From the NCBI GenBank assembly GCA_025174535.1, contig JALBUN010000010.1:868001-932000 (forward strand): a DNA stretch of 64,000 nt, in the 5' to 3' direction. Within the stretch, counting starts at the first letter, position 1. Each line of letters begins with the position of its first letter. The notes beneath the pieces were generated by a model. That model saw nothing but the letters and a program-made list of their open reading frames with translations, searched no databases and was not told the origin of the DNA. Made by a program: the position numbers and the translations under genes. Source of the DNA: Cantharellus purpuraceus. Taxonomy: Eukaryota; Basidiomycota; Agaricomycetes; Cantharellales; Hydnaceae. This document shows positions 33,621-45,476 of this stretch, in pieces.

Positions 33621-34732
33621 GAGGGGGCGCAACACAAGTTGAAGCCAAGTCCACTCGATCTGACTCACTAGTATTGCCCCCACTCTGTCTCCAGTTGAAC
33701 TGGAACAGTAAAGTCCCATCTCCCTCTTTACTAGCAGCTGAACTCCAGCCTTTTTCCATTGAACCCTGAGTTGTCACAGACACTTAACACACAGCTGCCC
33801 TCACCAAAGCCCTTTTCCTTGCAGCCTCAGTCTTGACTTGGGCAACTTCAGCGGCCCTCTTGTGAGCTGCCTCCTCCTCTTTTCTTTTCTCCTCCTCCAC
33901 CTTCTTCCATGACCTCCACCTCTGCAATCGACTTGTCCAACTTGGCACATTGCTGGCAAAGTTCTTCAGCAGAGGGCATATCAGATGGTGGTAAGAGATA
34001 AGGAGGGAGACAACATGCATTTAATATTGGCCAGCCCCATGTGCCAATTCAAATGCATATACTGACATTATTCCCATGATGCTGACTAAGATCTCATGGG
34101 CTCAATCTAGAAGGGGGATGCTTTTACATCCTGTAACACCAAGTCTGATCTCCAGGCTCCATCTCCACCCCCTCCTACTCCAGGTCTATCAACCTCATTT
34201 CCAACAACCCTGAACTCTGTCTATTGTTCTCTTGATAAGTAGTTTCCTAGTTATGGGTTACAACAACCTTCATCTTTCATATTGATTAGTTATAGTTTGG
34301 ACTTGAGACTGAACTCTGAACTCCTTTCCATATTGTATTCCATATCTGCTCTATTGTTCTCCCACTCCAGATTTCTCATTCAATTCTCTGTATACTTATA
34401 TGGGCTATTTTCTGTATGTTACAATAGTTTGTATATCAACTAAGTTTGACCCCAACATCCTCTTGGTGGCACTAGCTTCTTGACAAGTGACTTCTTGACA
34501 AGTCAAACTCTGGATCCCTGATCTGACTCCATACCTCTGAACTCCAAAATATTGGACCAATGATCCAAGGGGGTGCAACACACAAGTTGAAGCCAAGTCC
34601 ACTTGATCTGACTCAATAGTTATTGCACCTCTCTGTGATCAGTTGAACTGGAACAGTAAAGTCCCCTCCCATATATCTCTAGTACCCAAACTCCAGTTAC
34701 CTCCTTGAACTCCATTTTTCAGCCACTTAACA
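33621..34732 (+). mobile_element. Deleted E1-family derivative: LTR-C part, antisense ORF fragment, LTR-C
   Basis: 33621-33789 is the 3' part of LTR-C, 33790-34121 is the N-terminal part of the antisense accessory ORF on the minus strand, and 34122-34732 is a decayed LTR-C. Gag and pol are absent. The layout agrees with the E1 3' end. Confidence 0.68.
33790..34121 (-). pseudogene. Fragment of E1-type antisense accessory ORF
   Basis: The minus strand from about 33980 leftward reads MPSAEEL-like sequence and an E/K/A/R-rich helix (KRKEEEAAHKRAAEVAQVK), matching the E1 ORF at 10733. A frame change separates the first 20 residues from the rest. It is cut at 33790 by LTR-C. Confidence 0.65.
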
Positions 34733-34937
34733 ATTCTACTCCATCTTCTGCACACCAGTGTGACTAGAGTGACATACAGTGTCATCCTCTATATCTCAGT
34801 AACTGTTGATTGTCTAGTTCAAGGGTCACTTACAGTTGTGTAACTGTACTTGATTGCACTTGAAGTAGTGATTGTCCTGCTTTGGGGATGAGTGTAGCAT
34901 CTGCCTCATGTGACTATGAATCTACAGGGTGAGATTG
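34733..34937 (+). repeat. LTR-B internal fragment
   Basis: Middle of LTR-B (from tctactccatcttctgcaca to ctacagggtgagattg), interrupted by the E1' 5' LTR at 34938. Confidence 0.8.
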
Positions 34938-35559
34938 TGTTACATCCTGTAGCACTGAGTTCCGATCTCTGGATTCCATCTCCACCTCCATCAACTCCAC
35001 CTCCATCAACTCCAGACCCCGCCATTGTTCTCCTCATTAGTAGTCTTCTTCTTATGGGTTACAACAACCGTTATACTTTCTAATTGTTTAGTATTAGTTC
35101 GGACATGAGTCCAAACTCCAAACTCCTTTCCATGTTGTATTCCATTTTAGTCTTATTGTCTTATCGCTTTTAGTTACCATTCAATTCTCTACATACTTAT
35201 ACGGGCTACTTCTTGTATGTTACAGTAGTTCGTAAATCAACTAAGATTCCCCATCAGCTTCTCGGTTACTAGCTTCTTGACAAGTATCTTCTTGACAAGT
35301 CAAACTCCGGATCTTTGATCCAACTCTGTACTCCAAACTCTGAAATATTGGACTGACAATTCAAGGGGGCGCAACACATAAGTTGAAGCCAAGTCCACTC
35401 GATCCGACTCAAATGTTATTTGTCCCCATCTGTCTCCAGTTGAACTGGAACAGTAAAGTCCCATCCCCTTCCTCACTAGTATCTGAACACCAGCTACTCC
35501 TTTAAACTCTGAGTTTTCAGCACTTAACAGTATATACGAACTTACACCCTCAAATTGTC

Positions 35560-36790
35560 ATGCCACCCCAAAGCACCCAGACCTCCATCCGAGCGGGAGT
35601 ACCACCTGCTACCATTGAGGAAGTCCCTGGAGAAGCACCATCATCTGACCAGGAGCTCGAGGCTAACCTCCAGGAAGGCACTCCTCCAGCCAATCCATCA
35701 TCCATCCCAATCCCTAACCTGCGGAAGCCCTCAGTATGTTGGCTAACTCCATATCATCTCCGAAGAAGTCTTCTGCTCGGACCAAGGTCCGAGAACCAGA
35801 TACCTTCGACGGATCCGATTCCCACAAACTCCAGCCTTTCTTCACACAATGTACCCTCAATTTCTGTGACCGTCCTGATGCATTCTCCGATGATAGTGCT
35901 AAAGTTACTTATGCTCTATCCTATTTGAAGGGAACTGCATTCAACTGGTTCAAACCCACCCTAACCTCCAATTCCGAAGCCTCTTGGCTAGACGACTACT
36001 CTGAGTTCGTGTCCGAGTTGAAAACCAACTTCGGACCTCATGACCCAGAGGCCAAAGCCAAGGCCGAACTTGAGAATCTCCAAATGCGTGATAACCAGAG
36101 GATCACTAAGTATCTAGTTGATTTCAATCGACTAGCTGCTTGTGTCCAATGGGGAAACGCTGCACTCCAACGCCAGTTATACAATGGCCTCCCATCCCAG
36201 ATTAAGGATGAGGTCGCCAGAGTAGGCAAACCCGTCACCCTAGCTGAACTCCGGACTCTAGCACAGTCCATCGATGCTCAGTACTGGGAACGATGCTCTG
36301 AGGTAGCTCGTGAGACCGCCTCGGGCAAGAACCAGGACAAGTCCAACAACAAGGGCAAGTCCACTTCATCCTCTAACACCCAGGGCAGCGACAACAAGAA
36401 GCAGCCCAACTCCAGTAAATCCGGAAACCCCAGATCCACCCCCACAGCCTCTATCTCCAGAACTCCAAAGCAGACCCCCAACCTCTCTACCAAGCTTGGT
36501 AAAGACGGTAAACTTACTCTACAGGAACGACAATGTCATATCGAGCAGAATCTCTGCCTCTTCTGTGGATGAATATGTCACGTTGCCAAGGATTGTCCAA
36601 AGACCACCTCTGCAGCCATGAAGCCCGTGCTGCCTCAATGGACAACAAGTCCGACAAGAGCTCCAAAGCCAAGGCTATGGAGCCAAAATAATAATAAGCA
36701 ACCCTCCAACTCCGGCACCGAACAAGGGTTGCATTGAACTCATCAGTGTTTTCGCGGAGCTACGTCTCAACACATCCACTCTTTCTGATC
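35560..36790 (+). pseudogene. E1' Gag
   Basis: A short N-terminal frame starts MPPQSTQTSIRAG at 35560. The main Gag frame starts at 35736 (MLANSISSPKKSS) in another frame. It matches E1 Gag to the zinc knuckle, where CLFCG is followed by TGA and ICH in place of RIGH, so the knuckle is broken. Confidence 0.85.
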
Positions 36791-37280
36791 CTAACTCCTT
36801 GACACTCTGACTTACCTCCGATCTCATTCCCTTAACTCCGATCCCAACCTTAGTGGACTCTGGTTCCACTCACTGATTCCTCAACACTTCGTTTGTCTCC
36901 GGACATCATCTCCGGTCTAAAGACATCACTCTGATTCCGTTATGGCTTTTCGACGGATCCTCTAACTCTGTTATCAATTCCACAATCGAATTGCCACTCT
37001 GTTTTCCCCACTCCGTTTTCCTACAGGAGAAACCCACTCCGTTACTTTCTATGTAACTCCATTGGATGTTAGTTGCTTGGCAGTTCTGGGACACAACTGG
37101 CTCACCCGCTACAATCCATTGATTGACTGGGTATTGGGCAGTATCTCGTTCCGAACTCCGATAGAGACTAAATCCTTGGTGCCACCCGAGTCGGTAGCAT
37201 CAGCTCCACTCAACTCCGTAACTCCATCTCCACCCGTTGCTCCAAAAATAGCTTTCATCAATGCGGCAGCCTTCACCCGT
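36791..37280 (+). pseudogene. E1' protease
   Basis: VDSGSTH followed by TGA (tggttt to tgattc), then the second block CLAVLGHNWLTRYNPLIDW, in the order seen in E1. Cut at 37280 by LTR-B (TSD cccgt). Confidence 0.78.
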
Positions 37281-38712
37281 TGTATGGGAACCACCTTTTC
37301 CCTATCAAATTCCATTTATGCAGCACCAATGTGCTATACTTTGCTTTTCCATTCCTAAATATCCGCATATATTTGATGCTTGTACCTGGAATGGACTTAT
37401 TCAAATATTCTCTATTTTTCCATATTTTTTCAGGAATATTCCATGCAGAACTCAGCTCAGAATCATTTATTTCTGCTGTGCTACAGTTGTGGACCCATAG
37501 GCGCCCACAAACCTTCGCGCAGCCGGCTCTCCCCTTTTGCACCAGGCATTTGGCCTGAATTCAAGCTCAGATGTCTCTCATCAATAAATATTCTGTAACT
37601 TAACAACCACAGCCTCTCAGGGCACTATTTTCCATGCAGATCATCACCTGAGATGTGGCTATCCATGGCTGTCCAAACCAGTGCAGAAAACAGGGTGGAC
37701 ACCCTTCTTTTTGCCTGATCAGTGCCTAGCTCAGGGATCAGATCAGCTGATGGGTGATCAAATCAGGTGATTGCCTTGGAATATTCTACCCCTTTCCATA
37801 ACATTCTAGCTGTTTCCCTCTATTATTAGATAGAACTTTCCAGAACCATTATTCAGCTCCTGATCAGTGTTAGTGCTGTGATCAGATCCTGTGATTGGCT
37901 TGGAATATTCTACCCCTTTCTTCCACCTTCCACAACCTTCCAGTAGTTTCCATCTATTAATAGGTACAATATTCCAGAAGCATTACTCAGCCCCTGTAAA
38001 TACAATATATAAGGAGGCCATTCTGCCTCTGAAAGAAGAACATATCATCATATTCTACCCATCTTCTGCACACCAGTGTGACTAGAGTGACATACAGTGT
38101 CATCCTCTATCTCAGTAACTGTTGATTACCAGTTCAAGGATCTTTCACAGTTGTGTAACTGTACTTGATTGCACTTCAAGTAGTGATATTCCTGCTTTGG
38201 GCGTGAGTGTAGTATCTGCCTCACGTGACTACAAATCTACAGGGTGAGATTGTCTGTCGATAGTCCTGCCATTAGTGCTCTTGTTTAAGTAACTAGTGTG
38301 TACTGCCTTTGCAGAGCATTAGAAGCTTGAACTCGTGTGAAGCAGTTGCTAGACTACTTCACACATCGCTGTTACCCGCTTCTGAGTGCCACTGGTTGGA
38401 CGGTTGGATTCATCCACCTACTTCCTTTAGCCTCTAAGTGCATTCCCCTCTTTTTGGAATATCTGGACCCCTAAGCGTCCGTGAACTCTAGACTCTGGAA
38501 GTCTTATTCATTTCTTGCTGCTAAGAAACATATTACTTTTCTGCGTATAGTCTGCATTGACCAATACAAAGGATTGTAACCAAAGTACAAACGTTAAATT
38601 GTTTCTGGAGTTGTGCTGCAGCAGGGTTTGATATTCTTCTCAGCTGTTCATTCACGGAATTGTGGTGATTTAGAGTTTGCCCTAACACCATAATTTTGTG
38701 GGTTCCAAAACA
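37281..38712 (+). repeat. Solo LTR-B in E1', TSD cccgt
   Basis: 1432 bp, tgtatgggaacc to ggttccaaaaca, TSD cccgt at 37276-37280 and 38713-38717. TATA-like caatatataagg at about 38003. The 10 bases ccatggctgt near 37664 are missing from the copy at 18411. It is the best reference copy of the family here. Confidence 0.93.
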
Positions 38713-39344
38713 CCCGTGACTCTTCCTGAGCCGACACACACATTCAAGTTGTTCATCTCCTCAACAGTTCCAAAGAACTCCGAGGACCCTCCAGTCGACA
38801 TGAAAAATGTTCCAACCAAATATCATGAATTCATGGACATCTTTAGCAAAACCCGTGCCAACACACTACCCGCTCACAAGCTGTACGATTTGAAGATTGA
38901 AATGGAAGATGGAACATCTCCTCCTTTTGGTCCGATCTACTCCTTGTCCCAGAGCGAACTCCAGGCTCTTCAAGAATTCATCGATGAGCACCTATCTTAT
39001 GGTTTCATCCGGCCGACCCGATCTCTGGGCAGTGCTCCAGTCCTTTTCATTCGGAAAAAAGACGGATCCCTCCAACTTTGTGTTGATTTCAGGGGTCTCA
39101 ATAAAATCACCAAAAAAGACCGTTATCCACTTCCTCGCATCTCCGATTTGCTCGACAGTCCTCAAAAGGCTCGATTCTTCACCAAAATCAATCTCTGGCA
39201 TGCTTACCACCTTGTCCGGATTCATGAAGGTGACGAATGGAAGACCGTGTTTCGCACTCGCTACGGCTCGTTTGAGTGGTGCGTTATGCCCTTTGGACTT
39301 ACCAACGCTCCGGCAGCATTCCAGCGTCTTATGAACAACATCTT
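38713..39344 (+). pseudogene. E1' reverse transcriptase, truncated
   Basis: An open frame reads the same RT as E1 from [13 protein letters not shown] to [14 protein letters not shown]. It has the same [12 protein letters not shown] motif A. It stops at the E3 LTR before the YLDD box. Confidence 0.87.
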
Positions 39345-39864
39345 TGTTATGCACTAGGTCTGATTGGGGTCGGAGATTGGGTCGGAGGTCAGGTCGGAGG
39401 TCAGGTCGGAGTTGGAGTATGTCGTGGGGGTTGGAACAGACTTGGCTTCAGCTTATGTGCTGCACCCTCACTAATACCGGTGTCTGAGACTTTGGAGATG
39501 ACTTAGGGAGTTAGGATTGGACTTAGGAGCTAGGCGTGATTCGATATTCGAACTGGGGAATGAAGTCCCCAGTCGGGCAACTTAAATACATATTTGAAAT
39601 CTAATAATAATTACTCCGGTGATGGGTCTCCGAGGCCGACGGCCTTACATGAGTATGTCCGAGTCCGACAGGGATGGATGTCCGGGTTCCTATGGTGATG
39701 CTGATGCATCAATCGGAACCGGAGACGGATGGGCAGAATCGGCGGTGACAATCAGACAGGTAAATGGAGATGTGGCGGTTTCCAAATGGAGTATAGATTT
39801 CATGTGCGCGGGGATCTGAGGGGATTGGATGGGGATCTGGGCGTTAATGAATATAGTCATAACA
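39345..39864 (-). repeat. LTR-A, 3' LTR of E3
   Basis: 520 bp, tgttatgcac to agtcataaca on the plus strand. Only two or three degenerate units of the minisatellite region are present (ggtcggaggtca, about 39370-39405). Confidence 0.87.
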
Positions 39865-40005
39865 GTATCTCTCCATTTAAGGCCGAGCCCCTGAGGCCTC
39901 ATGTCCGTGGATTGAATAGGTGAGATGATTGGGCGCAGTCGGAGTTATACTGGGGGTCTGGAGACATATAAAAGGAGGGGCATGATTGAGGTCTTATCCT
40001 CAACG
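39865..40005 (+). promoter_or_regulatory. TATA-box leader of the E3 antisense ORF
   Basis: TATAAAA at 39967-39973 lies 39 bases before the ATG at 40006, a normal fungal promoter distance. The first bases, read on the minus strand, form the purine tract next to the LTR. In E4 the same leader has lost about 16 bp including the TATA. Confidence 0.6.
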
Positions 40006-41676
40006 ATGTCAAACCCTTTGGCAAGCATGAGCGTGGCCGAGCTTGAGCAGTTGCTCTTGGCCCGACGGAAGGAAGAGGAAGAGGAGTGGAAACGGAAAGA
40101 GGAGGAGGAAGCAGAACGGAGACGGAAGGAGGAGGAGGAGGCGGAACGGAGATGGAAGGAGGAGGAGGAGGCAGAACGGAGACGGAAGGAGGAGGAGGAG
40201 GCGGAACAGAGATGGAAGGAGGAGGAGGAGGCGGAACGGAGAGAGGCGGTGAAAACAGAACGGAGAAGGAAAGAGGAGGAAGCGAAGGCCGAGAGGGCCC
40301 ACATGGTGAAGGAACTTGCGGCAGCGATGGAGGCTGCAAGACTGAAAGAAGTGGAGGAGCAGGCGCACGAGTTAGAGGCGGCCATGGAGGTAGAGGAGGA
40401 GGTGACCGGGGCAGGGGAAACCAGCCACCCAGGAAGTCCAAGTGTGCCAATACGGCCAGGGACCCCAGAAGTCGCCATCATCTCCGTTACACGGACGGAG
40501 GCGACTCATTCGAGGATTGTCACTGCGGAGGACTCGCCGTTACGCCCACGGGCACGGCCCTTATTTGAGTTAGGGGCAGCTGAGGAAGATGATGCGGCGG
40601 AGACGGAGAGGGTGGAGGTGGAAGCGGATCCCGATGCCAATGTGGAGCTCGATGCAACTGCGGAGCCCAAGGCGGGCATGGATGTTGGGACGGATGTGGA
40701 GCCAGATCCTACTTTGAATTCTTACGAGGAGATGGCTTGGGTAGCTGCGGTCAAGGCTTGCAAAAGAGCGGAGCTCTATGCTGCTACCACTAAGAAGAAC
40801 CTCAACGTCGTGGTCTTTTCCCTGAAGGCGTACCCAAGTGCTGATACGGAGAAGCGAGAGGCGGACCGGAGGGTCATATGGTGCAAGGCGGAGAGTCGCA
40901 TGTTGGCGACCCGTAAGAAGGAGCTGCGTGTCGCGAGGTCACAGCTTCGGAAGCGTGAGATGGAGAAGGCGGCGGCAGAACAGCAGGACAAGGAGGAGGA
41001 GAGGGAATGCTTGGAGGCCGCAGCGAGAAGGGGCGGACCACCCAAGGCTCTGGCTCCAATGGAGCCATTTGGTGGACCCGGCGTAACTTGCGACTTATGT
41101 CGTGATGCGGGTGTGGAGTGCGTGTGGCCTACTGGCCCAACTCGCTGACTTCGGTCCTGCGATCGTTGTTGGGGTCAGAAAGGAGGGTGTAGGATCGATG
41201 GGAAGTTCGATCCCCGGAGTCGGAGCGTCAAGCCCCGATTAGTGGTACAAGGAGGGGCAGAGAAGGAATTGGAGGGTCGTCCGACCAAAAAGAGGCGGAC
41301 GGAGACAGGTGCTGTGGCAGCCGGGGGTAGCGGCGTTGGATCGGAAGGGGCGACGACTGGTGCAGGTATGGGGCGCGTTTCGGCGCCAAATAGCACTGTG
41401 GGCCAGCTTATCCAGCTGGTTAACCTACAGTCAGAGCACCTTCAGCGGATGGAGGGGTTGTTGGTAGACTTGGTGAGGACGATGAAACGGAAGGAGGTTC
41501 TGGAGGGTTGTTGGACAGCCGAGTTACGTCGGTTGCGGAAATTCATGGCCCCGTTGGACAAGGATTCAGACATGGGAGATGAGAAGGATTGGGTGTTGGA
41601 TGTAGAGAGTGATGAGGAGTCGGAGACGGAGCCTGAGGTAGATAAGGGAAAGGGGAAAAGGAAACGCAATGTATAA
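40006..41676 (+). pseudogene. E3 antisense accessory ORF with one TGA inside the cysteine cluster
   Basis: Frame from ATG 40006 to TAA 41674-41676 (556 codons) with a single TGA at 41146-41148 (codon 381). Layout as in E4: MSNPLASMSVAELEQLLLARRKEEEE N-terminus, charged coiled coil, acidic middle, six cysteines from residue 362 spaced C-x2-C-x6-C-x12-C-x2-C-x6-C, basic RSVKPR, and acidic C-terminus ending KGKGKRKRNV. The TGA lies between the third and fourth cysteine where CGA (Arg) would fit, so a single C-to-T explains it. AATAAA lies at 41778-41783. Confidence 0.72.
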
Positions 41677-41824
41677 AATAAAAATGAAAATGATTATAAA
41701 TTTCGGAACAGAGAAGAATGAGGCAGAGTGATTCCTTTGGAGCTTTTTGAGCAGGCTGGTAATTTCCCTTGACTTGTAATAAAATGGTGATGCGAAATAA
41801 TAGAATTAGCATTAGTAATGGAAC

Positions 41825-43061
41825 TTAAAGATTCATAAGGGGGCCAGGTTTGTCTGGATAAGTGGAGTGAAAATCGGAGACGGATTCAGATGTGTGATCA
41901 AGTTCGGATGCGGAGATCCATGAAGACTCTTCATCAGTGCCTTCGTACCCAGTCCATTTGACTAAGTACTGGAGCTTGCACTTGTATCGATGGTCGATCT
42001 TCGAGTCCAGGATCTCGGATATCTCATATTCATTATCTCCTTCGATGATGATCGGGGGAGGTGGAGGTTGCATGCGACCAGAGATCTCATTTGTGGTAGC
42101 GGGTTCGAGCATTGATATATGGAAGACCAGATGAACTGCTCGGAAGTGGTCTGGGAGGCGGAGGGTGAAAGACCTGCTGCCCGCGCGAGCAATGACCTCA
42201 TAAGGACCTAAGTATTTCTCGGAGAGTTTCTTCAATGGGCGGGTGGTCCGGAAGTGTTCGGCCTTAATGAATACTTTGTCTCCGATTTGCAGGTCCGGAG
42301 CCGGGATGCGGCGTCGGTCTGCAGAGACTTGATATTGTTTCTGAGCATCGGAGATGGTCTCTCGGAGATGTTGGTGTAGTTGATCGAGGTCGGTTACGAA
42401 TTGGCAGGCTTTGGTGGAGGCAAGTTCTTTCTCGGGGTGGACGGAGATGTTCAGATGGTAGCCTTTATTAGCAAAGAACGGAGAGATGCCGGTAGTCGTG
42501 TTTGGAGCGTTGTTGTAGGCAAACTCTGCGATCGGAAGTAGATCAGCCCAGTTGTCTTGTTGATAGTTACAATAGATTTGGAGATATTGTTCCAGGGACT
42601 GATTCATTCGTTCCGTTTGTCCGTCTCCTTCAGGGTGGTATCCGGAGGTGAAATGGAGCTTCATGTTGAGAGCCTTTCCCAATGTGCGGAAGAAGGAGGA
42701 CATGAACTCCGAGCCCCGATTGGACGTGACATGCGACAGGACTCCGTGTTTAGAGAATACGTGGAGAACGAACAATTTAGCTAGCGAGGCGGAGGTGATG
42801 GTGTCATGCGTCGGAATGAATGTGAACCTGTCAACAATCACGAGTATGGTGTCATATCCAAGCGATGGGGGGAGCTTCTCTATGAAGTCCATGGAGATGG
42901 AGTTCCATGGTTGCTCTGGGATCGGAAGTTGTTTGAGCATTCCGTAGGGTTTGTGCCTTTGCGATTTTGAGCGCATACACGTGGTGCAGGAGTTACAGTA
43001 GTGTTGAATGTATTCCCGCATTTTTGGCCATACATAGTCTCGTCGGATTAATCCTTGTGTG
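41825..43061 (-). pseudogene. E3 integrase and chromodomain
   Basis: 398 open codons on the minus strand. End of the zinc domain (CTTCMRSKSQRHKPYG), core with SMDFIEKLPPS, DRGSEFMSSFF (written TSNRGSEF, so the second Asp is Asn) and HPEGDGQTERMNQSLEQYL, then the C-terminal LRLPDHFRAVHLVFHISMLEP and chromodomain CKLQYLVKWTGYEGTDEESSWI. The frame is unbroken although the upstream pol is missing. Confidence 0.88.
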
Positions 43062-43613
43062 CGATTTTGCCAGGGTGACTTGATATGGATCGGTGGGACA
43101 TAGGGAACTTTAGTTTGCTGCTGAAGCCTCTCAAGCTATTTAGTGTATCGTACACCTACTTCTGTGCACTAGAAATACTCATCTCATGTCCAACGGTGCC
43201 TCTGGCTTGTTCTCTCCAGATAAGGAGGGTGACTACAAGGACGCCCAGTCCTCCTCCAATTCGGTCAGTGTTATGTTTAGACATTTACTTCTGCCATTCA
43301 TTATGCTTGCAGAAAGATACATGATGTTCCTAATGAAGCTAGAATTTTCTTGGACTATCAAACCTCGGTTGACCGATCAAGCATGGCAAGATGTACCATG
43401 AAGATGAAAAGGTTTGTGGCAGGGTGGATGATCTGTTCAAGTCCGATGACCCTGAACCATGGTGAGACAGCAGCATGGTTGATGATATACTGATTTTATC
43501 ATCCTAGATTATTGTTCAATACTAGTGGTTCCAGTAAAACTTGGCTACTTGTTGAGGGTCTCTGCCAGCATTGGGGGTTCTATTTTACAGGTCATGCACA
43601 TCCCACTGGATGA
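43062..43613 (+). other. 5' part of copia remnant, unassigned
   Basis: Starts abruptly after E3. A short frame at 43186 (MSNGASGLFSPDKEGD) may be the start of the copia Gag that follows, but stops and frame changes prevent certainty. Confidence 0.4.
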
Positions 43614-44435
43614 GTGGCCCTTGGTTCAGAAGATGTGCAAGCCTCATGGGAGGCTCTTGCAAGTTCTAATGGCTTCATCAAGGAACTAAAGGAATCACCT
43701 GGTACATGGGACCAGAAATGCAAGGTCAATTCAGACATTGCCTGTTGCATCTTTGACAGCCTCTTGCTATCAAGGAGCTTGGTTCTTGAAGAATTTCTCC
43801 AATGTGGGGCAAGCATCATGGATGAAGATCTTTTTTGTTGCTGGACCCAACTTCAACTGGCTCCATTTGAGGAGAATGGTTCAGACATATTCACTTGGGT
43901 TTTGACAGTAATCCTTAAATGTGTGGATAGTCAAGGTAGAATTGATGTCAAGTATAGCCCAACAGCCATGTGGATGCATCTCAAAAGCACACATCGATCT
44001 CAAATAGCGAACAGCAGGTACCATGCGATGCAGAAGTTACTCAATACTCACAAGGATGACGCCGAGTCACTCACGGAATATTTTGCCCGCATAAATGCCA
44101 CAACAAATGATCTCATCGCATTAACACCTAGTGCTCTCACCGCACCTGAGATCATGGGCGAAATCGGCATCCATGCAGCGATATCAGGACTGGATCAGGC
44201 TGAGTATGGAGCATTTACTTTATCTCTTCTCCTACTAGGGAGCCTAGACTGCCGTGCTGTTACAACTGCCTTCCAAAACGAGGATATGAAATGTGAGACT
44301 TCACTCATCTTGTCTACTGCACTTGTGACCTCCCACGCTAGGAAGACAAACCCCTCTGCAAATACAGTGTGCACAACATGCAAGAGGAAGGGTCACCTTG
44401 CCGACAAATGCTGGATAGGCCACCCTGAACTGTGA
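43614..44435 (+). pseudogene. Ty1/copia Gag
   Basis: 273-codon plus frame with a copia Gag layout: MWMHLKSTHRSQIANSRY, LLNTHKDDAESLTEYFARI and a zinc knuckle CTTCKRKGHLADKC. The downstream protease belongs to the same element. The frame is open here but the element is truncated. Confidence 0.82.
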
Positions 44436-45119
44436 CCAGCTCACATAGAACAGCGTGGGAAGGGCACCGTGAGTGGAAAATCAAGATCGGCAAATAGCGC
44501 CCAAGAAGCAAAGCAGGGGGACGAATCCCCCGAACTTGCTACCAATGCAAGTCTACCTACTGCCCACTCATGCTCCTCACCTGATAGCCTATGGAATGCA
44601 AACACCGGAGCCACAAGCCATATGACTCCAAGGAGAGAATGGCTGCATGATTACGAACAATATCGCACACCAATCCACTTAGCAAATGACGAGACTGTAT
44701 ACTCAGTTGGAAGGGGTGACGTAGTTTTTCGGCCAATCATAGATGGAGTCCAAGTCAAGGAAATAAGATTCTCTAAAGTTCTACATGTACCCGCGTTGAG
44801 AAATAACCTACTAGCAGTCATTCGCCTCTCTACCCACCATGCATTCATAACCAATATCACCAAAGAATACATCTCCTTTTCACTCGATGGGGAGCTACAC
44901 ATGCGAGCACCGATATGGAATGGGGCAGGCTACCTAGATGGAACAACAGTTCCATATTCGGAACAGGTACTCGTCATCATGCAAGCTAATATTGACCATC
45001 CACTACTGCACAAATGCTTAGCTCATATCGGGGTGGTTCAGTTGGAACGCTTCATTAAGGATCAAATGGCAGATGGGATTAATGTCAAGTCAGAGACACC
45101 TGTACCCACAATGTGCCAA
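44436..45119 (+). pseudogene. Ty1/copia protease and GAG-pre-integrase region, truncated
   Basis: LWNANTGATSHMTPRREWL is the copia protease active-site block, with Asn where Asp-Ser/Thr-Gly is expected. Then KVLHVPALRNNLLAV, the pre-integrase HKCLAHIGVVQLERFI, and an abrupt end at 45120 in LTR-B. Integrase core and RT are absent. Confidence 0.83.
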
Positions 45120-45476
45120 CTGTATGGGAACCACCTTTTCCCTATCAAATTCCATTTATGCAGCACCAATGTGCTATTCTTTGCTTTTCCATTCCTAAAT
45201 ATCAGCATATATTTGGTGCTTGTACCTGGAATAGACTTATTCAAATATTCTCTAATTTTTCATATTTTTTCAGGAATATTCCATGCAGAACTCGGCCCAG
45301 AATCATTTATTTCTGCTGTGCTACAGTTGTGGACCCATAGGCACCCACAAACCTTCATACAGCTGGCTATCCACCTTTGGACCAGGCATTTGGCCTGAAT
45401 TCAAGCTCAGATGTCTCTGATCAATAAATATTCTGTAACTTGACAACCACAGCCTCTCAGGGCACTATTTTCCGTG
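45120..45476 (+). repeat. LTR-B 5' quarter, forward
   Basis: tgtatgggaacc onward, ending at the junction with a reversed LTR-B piece. It gives the copia frame a spurious C-terminal extension. Confidence 0.85.

Larger units (their letters stand above)
34938..39344 (+). mobile_element. E1': second E1-family chromovirus, plus strand, 3'-truncated
   Basis: 5' LTR-C 34938-35529 (592 bp), internal region opening gtatatacgaactt as in E1, Gag, protease, and RT to 39344, where E3 cuts it. A solo LTR-B lies inside (37281-38712). Sequence is very close to E1 (a few percent difference by eye). Confidence 0.9.
39345..43061 (-). mobile_element. E3: chromovirus with antisense ORF, minus strand, 5'-truncated
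   Basis: From the left: 3' LTR-A (39345-39864), minus-strand polypurine tract, plus-strand accessory ORF (40006-41676), then pol on the minus strand (43021-41825) with integrase and chromodomain. Everything upstream of the integrase zinc region is missing at about 43062. Inserted in the RT of E1'. Confidence 0.85.

Noticed and set aside
39340..39344. TSD of E3 (atctt)
   Set aside because: The far end of E3 is missing, so the duplication cannot be confirmed.
44436..45398. Copia protein extending to 45398
   Set aside because: From 45120 the frame translates LTR-B; the real copia sequence stops there.
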